From Tolypothrix sp. PCC 7910 (GTDB lineage: Bacteria; Cyanobacteriota; Cyanobacteriia; Cyanobacteriales; Nostocaceae): DNA of 64,000 nt. The position numbers and the translations under genes were made by a program. Within the stretch, counting starts at the first letter, position 1, and each line of letters begins with the position of its first letter. The notes beneath the pieces are model-generated. The model searched no databases, was not told the origin of the DNA, and was given only the letters and a program-made list of their open reading frames with translations. The stretch is from positions 7,069,501-7,133,500 of the forward strand of contig NZ_CP050440.1 of the NCBI RefSeq assembly GCF_011769525.1, read 5' to 3'. Shown piece after piece: positions 53,899-63,375 of the stretch.

Positions 53899-56334
53899 GT
53901 GAAACAGCTTCACGGTAATAGTTTATTATTAGGTACTGCTGCTTTTATCTTTCTAGCAGCTCAACCAGTTTGGGCAGATACTACCCAAATTACTGACGTA
54001 CAACTAAGTCAAGTTGATGGTGGAATTAGTCTTATTTTGAAAACTTCCTCTGGCTCAAGGCCGCAAGTTTTTACAACTAAAAGAGGAAAAGCCTTAGTTA
54101 CAGATATTATTAATACTCAACTGCGTTTACCACAAGGCAATAATTTCCGCCAAGACAACCCCGCTTCAGGAATTGCCTCAGTCGAAATTGTTCAGCTAGA
54201 TGCTAACAGCATCCGGGTGGTGGTAACTGGAAGCAACAACGTCCCTAGTAGTCAACCTGTAGGGAGAAAAGACAATCGTATTACCTTAGGCTTTAGCCCA
54301 TCTGGAGATACTACAGCATCAACACCTATACCAACAAAACCAACACAAACAACACCAACACCATCTAATCCTGCTGCGCCTCAAGTAGGGAAACAACCAG
54401 ATGTTTTAGTCCCCAACCCGGAAATCACTATTGACGGCAAGCCTGCACAACCAGCAGGCCCAGGTCAACCTCCGAATCAGGGGCCTCCTTTCTTACCTAG
54501 AGCCGTTGCTCCACCAGTAGGCGATATTGCCATCTCCAATATTGATGCTTCTCCAGTAAATATTGATTTAGGTACTCAGGAACGTGTACCAAGATTAGTA
54601 CTGCGAGATGCTCCTGTGCGTGAGGTTCTATCACTACTATCTCGTGCGGCTGGCCTGAATTTAGCTTATGTAGGAGGAGCCGCAAGTGGGGGAGCGTCTT
54701 CTGGTGGTCAGTCAGGTGCAGCTGCTAGCGGGCAAACAATCTCCTTAGATATAGAAAACGAACCAGTACAAGATGTCTTTAACTATGTCTTGCGTTTGAG
54801 TGGTTTAGAGGCTAATCGTAATGGTCGCACAATTTTTGTTGGGCCTAAACTTCCCAACTCTACCCGTGATACTGTGATGCGGAACGTGCGACTCAATCAG
54901 GTAACAGTGGGAGTCGCCCTTAACTTTTTAGTAGGTTTAGGTGCAGAAAGTGCTATTAGCCGTGAACGACTTGTTACTAGTGTGAGTGCTGTCCCTGTGG
55001 GTAATTCCACCGCCGCAGTTACCCAAACTCAAACAACTACGGAAACTAAACTAGAAACCCAACGGGTTGATTTTAAGGATTCTAACCCATTATTGAGAGG
55101 TTTACAGGCATTAGGAGATGAGCGTACCAATTCTGTTACTTTGATTGGGCCTGCTAGATTAATTGATATGGCTATGGCTCAATTGACTCAGCTTGATATT
55201 CGTCGTCGTCAAGTAGTAGTCAATGTCAAAATCATAGATGTTAACCTTACGGGAACCCAGGATTACAATACTAGTTTCTCGTTTGGTGTTGGGAATAACT
55301 TTTTTGCCGTTGATAATGGTGCCGCATCTCTCAATTTTGGTGGTTCTAGGCCTGCTACTGCTTCTGAATCTGCAACTAGTGTGACTGATACACCAGTTAT
55401 TACTAATCCTATTACAGGATCACCTTTCGTTAATCCAAATAGTACTGTCAGTATTCCTGGAACTACCCCAGGTACGATCATAGTCAATCCAGATGGTACA
55501 ACCACTAGAAGCCAAAACCCAGGCAGTGGAAATTTTTATCAACCTATTTCTCCTAGTAATAACAATCCTCTACAACCAGGTTTTTCTCAGATCACTCCGG
55601 CAACGGATAACATAGTTACAAGAAATGCTGATGGTACAACCAGCGTGACACAAGGTGCTCTTGGTACAGCTACGGCATCTTTGCCCTCTTTATATCAATT
55701 CCCCAAACGGTTACTAGCTAGTTTGCAAGCCCAGGTAACAAATGGCAATGCCAAGATTTTGACTGACCCAACTTTGATTGTGCAAGAAGGTCAGCAGGCT
55801 CTTGTTAACCTGACCCAGGAAGTTGTAGGGAACATTACTCTACAAACAACAGATACTTCCGGTGGCTCTAGGACAGAGAGACAGATTGAGAAACAAAAAG
55901 TTGGCTTAACCCTGAATGTGAAAATTGAACGGATTGATGACAATGGTTTTGTTTCTCTATCGGTTGCTCCTACTGTTAGCGCACCTACAGCATCACAAAA
56001 TACAGGAAATGGCCAAATAGTTTTAGTATCTGAACGCTCTCTGACTTCTGGAATGATTCGTCTACGAGATGGTCAGACGCTCATTCTCTCAGGTATTATT
56101 CAAGACCAAGACCGGACAACAGTCTCTAAGATTCCTATCTTGGGTGATATTCCCTTAATTGGTTCGCTATTTAGAAGTACCAACAGAAGCAATGAACGTA
56201 GAGAGGTGGTTGTTTTACTTACACCTCAAATTATGGATGATTCCGAGCGCTCGTCTTACGGCTATAACTATAATCCCAGCCCAGAAGTACGGCAAATGCT
56301 AGAGCGTCGGGGTTGGAAACCTTCTGGTAAATAA
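53899..56334 (+). CDS. pilQ: Type IV pilus secretin PilQ
   Basis: 811 residues. Signal peptide 1-26 (LLLGTAAFIFLAAQPVWA), AMIN domain (about 30-140) that targets peptidoglycan, a Pro/Thr-rich linker (140-205), N0/STN and N1 domains (about 220-430, with a Gly/Ser-rich loop GGAASGGASSGGQSG), then the secretin domain (about 590-805, VNLTQEVVGNI, ILSGIIQDQDRTTVSKIPILGDIPLIGSLF in parts, VVLLTPQIMDD). It forms the outer-membrane pore. The GTG start is chosen because it begins the signal peptide and follows AGGTGAGG. A terminator hairpin lies behind. Confidence 0.95.
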   Translation: MKQLHGNSLLLGTAAFIFLAAQPVWADTTQITDVQLSQVDGGISLILKTSSGSRPQVFTTKRGKALVTDIINTQLRLPQGNNFRQDNPASGIASVEIVQLDANSIRVVVTGSNNVPSSQPVGRKDNRITLGFSPSGDTTASTPIPTKPTQTTPTPSNPAAPQVGKQPDVLVPNPEITIDGKPAQPAGPGQPPNQGPPFLPRAVAPPVGDIAISNIDASPVNIDLGTQERVPRLVLRDAPVREVLSLLSRAAGLNLAYVGGAASGGASSGGQSGAAASGQTISLDIENEPVQDVFNYVLRLSGLEANRNGRTIFVGPKLPNSTRDTVMRNVRLNQVTVGVALNFLVGLGAESAISRERLVTSVSAVPVGNSTAAVTQTQTTTETKLETQRVDFKDSNPLLRGLQALGDERTNSVTLIGPARLIDMAMAQLTQLDIRRRQVVVNVKIIDVNLTGTQDYNTSFSFGVGNNFFAVDNGAASLNFGGSRPATASESATSVTDTPVITNPITGSPFVNPNSTVSIPGTTPGTIIVNPDGTTTRSQNPGSGNFYQPISPSNNNPLQPGFSQITPATDNIVTRNADGTTSVTQGALGTATASLPSLYQFPKRLLASLQAQVTNGNAKILTDPTLIVQEGQQALVNLTQEVVGNITLQTTDTSGGSRTERQIEKQKVGLTLNVKIERIDDNGFVSLSVAPTVSAPTASQNTGNGQIVLVSERSLTSGMIRLRDGQTLILSGIIQDQDRTTVSKIPILGDIPLIGSLFRSTNRSNERREVVVLLTPQIMDDSERSSYGYNYNPSPEVRQMLERRGWKPSGK

Positions 56335-56356
56335 TCACAATGAAGGCTCTCACATT

Positions 56357-56393
56357 TTTGGAAAGGGCGCAACAATGTTACGCTCTTTCCAAA
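56357..56393 (+). terminator. Terminator of pilQ
   Basis: TTTGGAAAGGGCG (56357-56369) pairs with CGCTCTTTCCAAA (56381-56393) with one G-U pair, 23 bases behind the stop. Confidence 0.7.
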
Positions 56394-56534
56394 TATCATA
56401 GTAATTCTATCTGTAGACACAGGTAATTAAAAATCAAAAATGTTGATACTAAAAGAGGAATTTCCTAAGCAAGGATAATGGGTTTAATTCTAATTCCTAT
56501 GTCAATGAAAAACCTCAATAAAAGAGTACGGTAA

Positions 56535-56978
56535 ATGACAACCTCTACCGACAGAAATCAACATATTTATCAACTGCGAGAACTCATTAAAGATATTGGT
56601 TGTAGTATGTTAACTACAGTCGATGAGGATGGTAGCTTGCACAGTCGTCCTATGGAAAAAAGTAGCGATATTCAGCCTGATGGAACACTGTGGTTTTTTA
56701 CCAATGCTAGTTCCCATAAAGTATTTGAAATTGAGCATAGTCAGCAAGTCAATCTCAGTTTCTCTTCGCCTAACCAAAAGCGATATGTTTCAATATCGGG
56801 TAGCGCAGAATTAGTCAACGATCGCAACAAGATGCAAGAACTATGGAAGCCAGAACTTGAAGCTTGGTTTCCCCAAGGATTAAATGAACCCGATATCGCT
56901 TTGTTGAAGTTGCAGATTAATAAGGTTGATTATTGGGATAGTCAAGCTGATTTTGCAGCACAAACTATCAATTTGTAA
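56535..56978 (+). CDS. Pyridoxamine 5'-phosphate oxidase-fold protein (general stress protein 26-like)
   Basis: 147 residues with the FMN-binding split barrel: IGCSMLTTVDEDGSLHSRPM, LWFFTNASSHKVFEIE, QVNLSFSSPNQKRYVSISGSAELV and DYWDSQADF near the end. Relatives bind FMN, FAD or F420, and the stress-protein 26 branch is linked with oxidative and salt stress; the reaction is unknown. It is a single cytoplasmic gene between pilQ and topA, followed by a terminator hairpin at 57013-57060. Confidence 0.88.
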   Translation: MTTSTDRNQHIYQLRELIKDIGCSMLTTVDEDGSLHSRPMEKSSDIQPDGTLWFFTNASSHKVFEIEHSQQVNLSFSSPNQKRYVSISGSAELVNDRNKMQELWKPELEAWFPQGLNEPDIALLKLQINKVDYWDSQADFAAQTINL

Positions 56979-57598
56979 GCTGTTTGATAAGACATTTTTT
57001 TTGGTTACAAGGGTAAAAGGTAAGTAGGAAGAAGGAAAACTTTTACCATTTACCTTTTACTTTTTGTATAGATAAGATTTAAATGATTTTATAAAATAAT
57101 TAAATAAGCGATTACGTATTTAAAGCGCATGATTTGGGAGACATATCCGTCTACTCCACAAATTTTATAGTTAATATATGTAACCCAGAAATACAGCAGA
57201 TGCCAGTTGGTAAGGTATAGATAATTTTAAGGGCAAGGCACTGCCGGACTTCCAACTAAAAAAATATTCCATCCCTGCGGGACGCTACGCGAACGCTGTG
57301 TATACAGAGGAGGACAGTTGCGTGGGCGGCTTTCCCGACTTGAGCAAACTGTCCGTGAGGCAGAGGAGAAAAAATCTACCACTGTGAAAATGGGATAATT
57401 TATTTTCTGGAAGTTCCCTACTTCTAAATTTGTGCAAAACAGGTGTACTATAAAAAACTAAGAAGTCTTCTTTTAGGAGATTTCCAGCAATTAATGTATC
57501 TAATTGTTCAGAGCGAAGACCATAATTGTATTCTTCCCCCTCTGCTTCCTCTGCTGACACAGCAATAGGATAATTTATTTGTTGATAATCCATCTGCT
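56979..57598. other. Intergenic region upstream of topA
   Basis: GTAAAAGGTAA (57013-57023) pairs with TTACCTTTTAC (57050-57060), followed by TTTTTG, a terminator for the PPOX-fold gene. Then come AT-rich DNA, a fragment GGGCAAGGCACTGCC (57231-57245) of family 2 MITE type, and the GCGGGACGCTACGCGAACGC repeat (57275-57294). A 102-codon open frame on the minus strand (57285-57593) overlaps this and is not called. Confidence 0.5.
57013..57065 (+). terminator. Terminator of the PPOX-fold gene
   Basis: An 11-bp stem with one wide loop and a following TTTTTG run, 35 bases after the stop codon. Confidence 0.6.
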
Positions 57599-59782
57599 AT
57601 GCCTAAACGCCTTCTGGTGGTTGAATCTCCGGGTAAAGTGAAAAAGCTCAGTCAAATTCTCGGTTCTGAGTGGATTGTACGCGCTAGTTGCGGTCACATT
57701 CGCGAACTGAGTAATGAGGGTGAGGATTCCCTGGGCTTTACGATGGATGGGAGTAATGTGCAGTGTCGCTATGTTCCCCGCGATCAACAGGCTAAGGAAA
57801 CGATTCAGCAGTTAAAGGCGGCGGTAAAGCAAGTACAGGAAGTTGTCTTAGCTACTGATCCAGATAGAGAAGGGGAAACCATTGCTTGGCATCTCAAGGA
57901 AGCTTTGGGACTGAGGCAACCAAAACGGGTGGTATACACTGAAATTACAGAAGCAGCAGTCAGAACAGCGATCGCACATCCTAGGGAATTAAATACAAAT
58001 TTGGTAGGGGCGGGATTGTGCCGCGATTGTTTAGATAAGCTGGTAGGTTATAAGGGCAGCCCTTTAGTTTGGGCGTTGAATAATGGGGCGAAAAGTGTCG
58101 GGAGAGTACAAAGTGCTACTTTACATTTAATTTGTCAGCGCGAGAGAGAAATTCAAACTTTTGTCCCCCAAGATTATTGGAGTGTGTGGGTAGATTACGC
58201 TGAAGGCTTCCGCGCTTTCTACAAAGGGATGGCGAATGCGCCTAAGGAAGCGGCAAAGGAAGAAACGGAAGTGAATGACGATGCGGCGGTGAATAGCACC
58301 CAAGCACCAGAATCTACCCGTGTACTTGCGGAAGCAGAAGCAAATCGCCTAGTTGATGAGGCGCGCCGCCATCCTCACAAAGTGGTGCAATTTGAAGGCA
58401 AAATTGTTAACCACCAACCACCACCACCATTTATCACCTCTACTTTACAGCAAGCTGCCGGTTCTCGGTTGCGCTTTGCCCCAGAGAAGACAATGCAGGT
58501 AGCACAAAAGCTCTATGAGGCTGGGCTAATTACTTATATGCGAACAGATTCAGTAATGCTCAGTCCAGAGTTCTGTGATAGCGCCCGTAAGTGGTTGGAA
58601 CAAAATGATCCGCAAAATGTCCCCCAAAAAACTACTAGACATAGGAGTAACAAAACTGCTCAGGAAGCCCATGAAGCGATTCGCCCTACAGATGTGTTTC
58701 GTCCTTCTGTGCAGTTACGCTTAGAACTAACTGAAGACGAGTTTAACTTGTATGTCTTGATTTGGAAAAGAGCGATCGCATCTCAATGTCGAGCAGCGCA
58801 ATTGCGAAAAACTCTGGTAATTACCCAATCTGGGGATATTTTCTGGCAAGCAAGAGGGCAAATTGTCGAGTTTTTAGGTTATGCGCGCTACTGGCCTAAC
58901 CTCAGTAAGGATAGTATTTTGCCTAATTTACAACAAGGGCAAATGCTAACTTTAGAAAATGCAGGACATGAGAAGAAGCAAACCCAACCGCCACCCCGCT
59001 ACAGCGAACCCAAATTAGTGCAGTTAATGGAGCGTAAAGGCATTGGTCGTCCTAGTACCTATTCTCCCACAATCGCCACACTGAAAAAACGCGGCTATGT
59101 GCAGTTAGCCAAAGATAGTTTACAGCCAACCACATTGGGTTTAGAAGTTGATGCCTTTTTACAGAAAGCCTTACCCGATTTATTAGAAACAGAATTTACT
59201 GCCAAAATGGAAGATGCCCTAGATGCGATCGCATCTGGTAAGCAACAGTGGCAGCAATATCTCACCAAATGGAATGAAAATTATTTTGCACCAGCCTTAG
59301 CCAAAGCTAAAACCATCGTCGTGAGTGCGGCGACTGGCGTGAAAAATTATCCTGTCGCTGAACGCAAATTTGAAAATTCCCGCACTCGTTGTCCACAGTG
59401 CAAGAATCATTTAGCCAAAATTCCCAGTAGTAAAGTTAAAAAGAAATATTTTCTCAAATGCGTCAGTGGGTGCGATAACATCGTGCTGTTTTGGAGCGAA
59501 TATAGCAAAAGTTGGGAAGCACCCCGTTCTCAAGCTGCGAAGGGAACACAGGAAACGAAGGAAGCAAGCCCCCAAAAATCCAAAGCTACCATCTCAAAAT
59601 ACTCCTGTCCCGTATGCCACAAGCCTTTAGAAGAGTACAGCTATGTCAAAGATGGACAGAACAAGAAAATGCTGCGCTGTTCCAATCCCCAATCCCGCAA
59701 CGATAAAAAACACAAAGACGTAGCCTACTTCAGCACTCAGAAAGGTTGGTGGAGTCCGAAGTTGGGAGAGTTGAAAGGGTGA
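57599..59782 (+). CDS. topA: DNA topoisomerase I (type IA)
   Basis: 727 residues. TOPRIM domain at 1-125 (LLVVESPGKVKKLSQIL, VVLATDPDREGETIAWHL), active-site Tyr313 in LITYMRTDS, RKGIGRPSTYSPTIATLKKRGYV in two motif pieces, and two C-terminal zinc knuckles (CPQCKNH...CVSGC, CPVCHKP...CSN). It relaxes negative supercoils. It is shorter than the main cyanobacterial topoisomerase I and has an acidic insert (about 225-250, EAAKEETEVNDDAAVN), so it may be a second paralogue; that cannot be settled without the rest of the genome. Single gene. Confidence 0.93.
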   Translation: MPKRLLVVESPGKVKKLSQILGSEWIVRASCGHIRELSNEGEDSLGFTMDGSNVQCRYVPRDQQAKETIQQLKAAVKQVQEVVLATDPDREGETIAWHLKEALGLRQPKRVVYTEITEAAVRTAIAHPRELNTNLVGAGLCRDCLDKLVGYKGSPLVWALNNGAKSVGRVQSATLHLICQREREIQTFVPQDYWSVWVDYAEGFRAFYKGMANAPKEAAKEETEVNDDAAVNSTQAPESTRVLAEAEANRLVDEARRHPHKVVQFEGKIVNHQPPPPFITSTLQQAAGSRLRFAPEKTMQVAQKLYEAGLITYMRTDSVMLSPEFCDSARKWLEQNDPQNVPQKTTRHRSNKTAQEAHEAIRPTDVFRPSVQLRLELTEDEFNLYVLIWKRAIASQCRAAQLRKTLVITQSGDIFWQARGQIVEFLGYARYWPNLSKDSILPNLQQGQMLTLENAGHEKKQTQPPPRYSEPKLVQLMERKGIGRPSTYSPTIATLKKRGYVQLAKDSLQPTTLGLEVDAFLQKALPDLLETEFTAKMEDALDAIASGKQQWQQYLTKWNENYFAPALAKAKTIVVSAATGVKNYPVAERKFENSRTRCPQCKNHLAKIPSSKVKKKYFLKCVSGCDNIVLFWSEYSKSWEAPRSQAAKGTQETKEASPQKSKATISKYSCPVCHKPLEEYSYVKDGQNKKMLRCSNPQSRNDKKHKDVAYFSTQKGWWSPKLGELKG

Positions 59783-59826
59783 AGGAGGCAGGGAGCAGGG
59801 GGATGCGGGGACAATAAACAATAAGA

Positions 59827-59878
59827 AAATACAATTGAGTTAAAAAAATTAATTGATAACAAAACCAAAAAACTAGTT
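59827..59878 (-). mobile_element. MITE-like family 1 remnant (end only)
   Basis: AATACAATTGAGTTAA and then AAATTAATTGATAACAAAAC, CAAAAAACTAGTT match, on the minus strand, the right end of the copy at 11637-11844. It breaks off exactly where the family 2 copy begins. Confidence 0.65.
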
Positions 59879-59937
59879 ATACCAATTCAAATAATGTTTG
59901 CGACACATCAATATATTCTAGAGGGCACGGCGTGCCC
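59878..59937 (-). mobile_element. MITE-like family 2 remnant, copy D
   Basis: TATACCAATTCAAATAATGT, TTGCGACACATCAATATATT, CTAGAGGGCACGGCGTGCCC match the first 60 bases of copy A (9147-9250). The other 40 bases are missing. Confidence 0.65.
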
Positions 59938-59969
59938 AGTTGTGTAACTTAACGCGAAACCCGTTTACG

Positions 59970-60090
59970 CAAGGAACTGAAGTTCTTTGCTCAAAGCCAA
60001 AGTCATCTCAAGATGACTAAATATCCTCAAAATCTTGAGTCTACTTCAGTAGACTTTGGCTTTGAGCTTGAGAATTCATTCTCAGGCGGA
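59970..60090. repeat. Palindromic cassette with mutually exclusive foldings
   Basis: GCTCAAAGCCAAAGTC (59989-60004) pairs exactly with 60052-60067. Inside and around lie GAACT-GA-AGTTC (59974-59985), GTCATC-TCAA-GATGAC (60002-60017), CTCAAGAT (60007-60014) with ATCTTGAG (60032-60039), AGTCTACT-TC-AGTAGACT (60038-60055) and TGAGAAT-TC-ATTCTCA (60069-60084). The AGTCTACT hairpin and the GTCATC hairpin use bases of the outer stem, so they cannot all form at once. The AGTCTACTTxAGTAGACTTTxGCTTTGAGC motif is of a kind I associate with dispersed cyanobacterial repeats. Confidence 0.8.
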
Positions 60091-60207
60091 CGGCAAAGCT
60101 AAGACAGAGGCTATTTTTAGCTTAAGTTGACACTTCTGAGCACTGCTAAACCCTGGATAGCTGATAAAATTGGGTGAAAATGCCTCGGCTTACTAGCATT
60201 ATCGAAT

Positions 60208-63200
60208 GTGAGTATTCAGCAACTTTCACAAAAGCAAAGAGCATATTTTACTTGGCTGGGTGTGTTAGCAGCAGATGCAACTATTACACCCCAAATGGCA
60301 GCAACGCTTTGGGATATGGCTTCTGAGGGTGATGCATTAGAAATATTAGCAGATTTACACAATCAAGCTTTACTATTACCTAGTGCTGCTCTGGCTGATG
60401 GGGCAAAAACCTATCAGTTGCAAGACTCATTCCACAATTTAGCACTTCATTTGTTAACTGCGCCGACAACGCCAAAGCATCCCGATGATTTACCAGGGTT
60501 AGGTATTTCTCTTGCTGATGCTCATGCTGCTTTATTGGCAAAGTATCGCCAGCAAACCCACAATAATTTATGGCATACCTTGCCTGATGATGGTTATATT
60601 CATCAGCATTTAGTTTGGCATTTGGAAACAGCAGGAAGAATTGAAGAGATTCACTCTTTATTACGGGAGGAGTCGCAGACAGGGGGTAATGGCTGGTTTG
60701 AAGTGCGGGAGAAATTGGGACAAACGAGGGGTTACATTGCAGATATATCTCGTGCTAGGGAATTAGCAGAGGAGAATTGGCAGGAATCAACGCCCCAAGT
60801 AGTAGGTTTGCAGTGTCGCTATGCTTTGATGATGGCATCGCTTAACAGTTTGCCTCATATACCCGTGGAATTGCTAGTGGCGTTGGTTAAAAATCATGTG
60901 TGGACGGGAGAACAAGGGCTAGCTTCTGCTCTACAATATCCAGAACCAGAGGAGAAAGCAAGAGCGCTGGGAGATTTAGTCAAGTATTTGCCACCAAATT
61001 TAACACAACGCGCAGTTTTAGAAGCGATCGCCACTGTAAATTCGCTGGAGTATGATAGCGATCGCGCTTATACCTTGATTCCTTTATTAGAAAAGCTGCC
61101 AAGTGAGTGGTTACAAGCAGCACTTACGGTTGCACGCTCAATTGAGGATGATAGATATCGCGCTAATGCTTTGAGTGCTTTCACAGAGAAACTGCCAGAG
61201 GTATTACCCGAAACACTCACCGCTATAGGCTTGACTCAGTCCGATCGCGATCGCGCTACTTTATTAATAGCTTTATTAGAGAAATTACCGTCTGAGTTAT
61301 TAGAAGTAGCACTCAATATTGCCCGCTCGATTCAGGATGAGTCAAATCGGGCTACTGCGTTAATTACCTTAGCAAAGCAGCTCCCAGAGATATTGCCCGA
61401 AGCACTCACCGCTGCGCGCTTGATTCAGGATGATTCAAGTCGTGTCTATGCTTTAATTAGCTTAGCAAAGCAGCTCCCAGAGGTATTGGCCGAAGCACTC
61501 ACCACAGCCCGATTGATTCAAGATGAATCAAGTCGCGCCAATGCTTTAATTAGCTTAGCAGAGCAGCTACCAGAGGTATTGGCCGAAGCACTCACCGCCG
61601 CGCGCTTGATTGCGGATGCGTGGTATCGTGCCTATGCCTTGAGTGACATAGCCCAGAAACTGCCAGAGGTATTACCCGAAGCACTCACCACCATAGACTT
61701 GATTGAGGATTCTAGATATCGTGCAGATGTTTTGAGAGAATTAGCAAAGAAAGTACCAGAAGTATTTCCCAAAGCACTCACCACCGCTTGCTGGATTTGG
61801 GATGGAGAATGGCGCGCCTATGCCTTAATTGGCTTAGCAGATAAACTGACACCCGATTTGCTAGTAGAAGCAATTAACGGCGCATACTCTATTAATGATG
61901 AGAGATTTACCGCCTATGCCTTGCTGGGATTGGCAGAAACATTCCCAGAAATTTTGCCAGAAGCCCTCTCTGCAGCAAGCTTGGCAATTGAGAATTCAGA
62001 ATCTCGCGAATATGCCTTGAGCGTTCTGACAGAGAATCTGCCACCTGACTTGTTACAAAAAGCACTCAAATTTGCCCGCTTGATTCAGGATGAGTTTGCT
62101 CGTGCTTATGTCTTGAGTGCTTTAGGCGAGGAAGTACCAAAGGATTGGTTACGAAAAGCACTTTCCGCTACATATGCAATTGAGAATAAGCTATTTCGCG
62201 GACTGGCTTTGAATGCTTTAACGGAGAAACTGCCACCTAAGTTGTTAGAACAAGCTTTAAATATTGCAGTTGCCCTTCAGGATGGGGAAGCTCGCGCCCT
62301 GGCTTTAAGTAACTTGCCAGAGAAAGTGCCACTAAAGTTGTTAAAAAAAGCACTCACAATCTTAAGCTCGGTTAGCTCTGTTTATTGTGCTGATGCTTTA
62401 AAAGCATTAGCAAAAAAGCTACCAGCAAATTTGTTAAAAACAGTACTTTCCACAGCGCGATCGCTTGAAGATGAAGAATCTCGCGCTTCAGTCTTAATTG
62501 ATTTAGCTCAGAAACTGCCAGAGGTATTACCAGAAGCACTCGCCGCCGCACGCTCAATTGAGGATGAGTTCCCGCGCACATTTGCCTTGATTGAATTAGG
62601 AAAACAACTACCAGAGGTATTAACAGAAGCACTTGCCACTGCACGCTCAATTGAGGATGAGTCTCAGCGCACATTTGCCTTGATTGAATTAGGAAAACAA
62701 CTACCAGAGGTATTAACAGAAGCACTTGCCACCGCACGCTTAATTGAAGATCAAGAATCTCGCGCCTTTACTTTGAGAGTTTTAGCAGAGAAATTCCCAG
62801 AAGTAATACCAGAAGCAATTTCCGCCGCTAACTTGATTGCAGATGAGGAAAAGCGCGCTGATGCTTTGAGTTCGTTAGCAGGAAAACTACCACCAGAGTT
62901 GTTAACAGAAGTACTCACTACCGCACGCTCAATGCAGAATGAGATCAGTCGCGCTTTTACGTTGATCAGGTTAGCACAGACACTACTAGAAGTATTGCCA
63001 GAAGCAATCTCCGCCACACAATCGATTGGAGATGAGCAATTTCGCGAGCAATTTAGCATTTATCCCTTGAAATTTTTAGCAGAGAAACTACCACCAGAGT
63101 TGTTAATCACATTACTCACCGCCATACTCTCAATGAAAGATGAGTATTATCGTGCAGAAGCTTTGAGTGCCTTAGCTTTCAGGCTGTCACAAATTCCATC

Positions 63201-63375
63201 TGACACACTGTTCCCCCTGTGGCAAGAAATAGTTGATATTCTATCTCTTGCTACTCGCCCTACTCTACTGCAAGATATCAAAGTATTATTTCCAGTTATT
63301 CTGGCATTAGGTGGCGAAGTAGCAAAGGCAGAATTTGCCAATGCAGTTTTGGATGTGACGCGGTGGTGGCAGTGA
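60208..63375 (+). CDS. Large helical-repeat protein resembling the C-terminal half of an NB-ARC/STAND protein
   Basis: 1055 residues. Residues 5-190 look like the winged-helix and helical regions that follow the NB-ARC ATPase in APAF-1-like bacterial proteins (LSQKQRAYFTWLGVLAADA, YQLQDSFHNLALHLL, LPDDGYIHQHLVWHLETAGR). From about 265 to 1015 there are about 23 units of 31-32 residues of the form ALTxARxIxDExxRAxALxxLAxKLPExLxE, an alpha-solenoid of HEAT-like hairpins. The nucleotide-binding domain itself (P-loop, Walker B) is missing: the GTG start lies where the winged helix begins, and the frame is closed by TGA at 60175. It could be a truncated STAND protein or a stand-alone receptor solenoid. 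Several repeat units are near identical at DNA level. Confidence 0.82.
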   Translation: MSIQQLSQKQRAYFTWLGVLAADATITPQMAATLWDMASEGDALEILADLHNQALLLPSAALADGAKTYQLQDSFHNLALHLLTAPTTPKHPDDLPGLGISLADAHAALLAKYRQQTHNNLWHTLPDDGYIHQHLVWHLETAGRIEEIHSLLREESQTGGNGWFEVREKLGQTRGYIADISRARELAEENWQESTPQVVGLQCRYALMMASLNSLPHIPVELLVALVKNHVWTGEQGLASALQYPEPEEKARALGDLVKYLPPNLTQRAVLEAIATVNSLEYDSDRAYTLIPLLEKLPSEWLQAALTVARSIEDDRYRANALSAFTEKLPEVLPETLTAIGLTQSDRDRATLLIALLEKLPSELLEVALNIARSIQDESNRATALITLAKQLPEILPEALTAARLIQDDSSRVYALISLAKQLPEVLAEALTTARLIQDESSRANALISLAEQLPEVLAEALTAARLIADAWYRAYALSDIAQKLPEVLPEALTTIDLIEDSRYRADVLRELAKKVPEVFPKALTTACWIWDGEWRAYALIGLADKLTPDLLVEAINGAYSINDERFTAYALLGLAETFPEILPEALSAASLAIENSESREYALSVLTENLPPDLLQKALKFARLIQDEFARAYVLSALGEEVPKDWLRKALSATYAIENKLFRGLALNALTEKLPPKLLEQALNIAVALQDGEARALALSNLPEKVPLKLLKKALTILSSVSSVYCADALKALAKKLPANLLKTVLSTARSLEDEESRASVLIDLAQKLPEVLPEALAAARSIEDEFPRTFALIELGKQLPEVLTEALATARSIEDESQRTFALIELGKQLPEVLTEALATARLIEDQESRAFTLRVLAEKFPEVIPEAISAANLIADEEKRADALSSLAGKLPPELLTEVLTTARSMQNEISRAFTLIRLAQTLLEVLPEAISATQSIGDEQFREQFSIYPLKFLAEKLPPELLITLLTAILSMKDEYYRAEALSALAFRLSQIPSDTLFPLWQEIVDILSLATRPTLLQDIKVLFPVILALGGEVAKAEFANAVLDVTRWWQ
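62555..62740. repeat. Recently duplicated 93-bp coding repeats
   Basis: Two consecutive 93-base units coding RTFALIELGKQLPEVLTEAL (62576 on and 62669 on) are almost the same base by base, including synonymous positions, so they arose by recent unit duplication. Confidence 0.85.

Larger units (their letters stand above)
59783..60207. other. Intergenic region made almost wholly of mobile repeats
   Basis: After a short GGAGGCAGGGAGCAGGGGG tract come a family 1 MITE remnant (59827-59878), a family 2 MITE remnant (59878-59937) and the folded palindromic cassette (59970-60090). No gene. The reading frame of the following gene is closed by a stop at 60175. Confidence 0.65.

Noticed and set aside
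57285-57593. 102-codon open frame on the minus strand starting six bases from topA
   Set aside because: No family features, its 3' part is a dispersed GCGGGACGCTACGCGAACGC repeat, and its promoter would have to lie inside topA.
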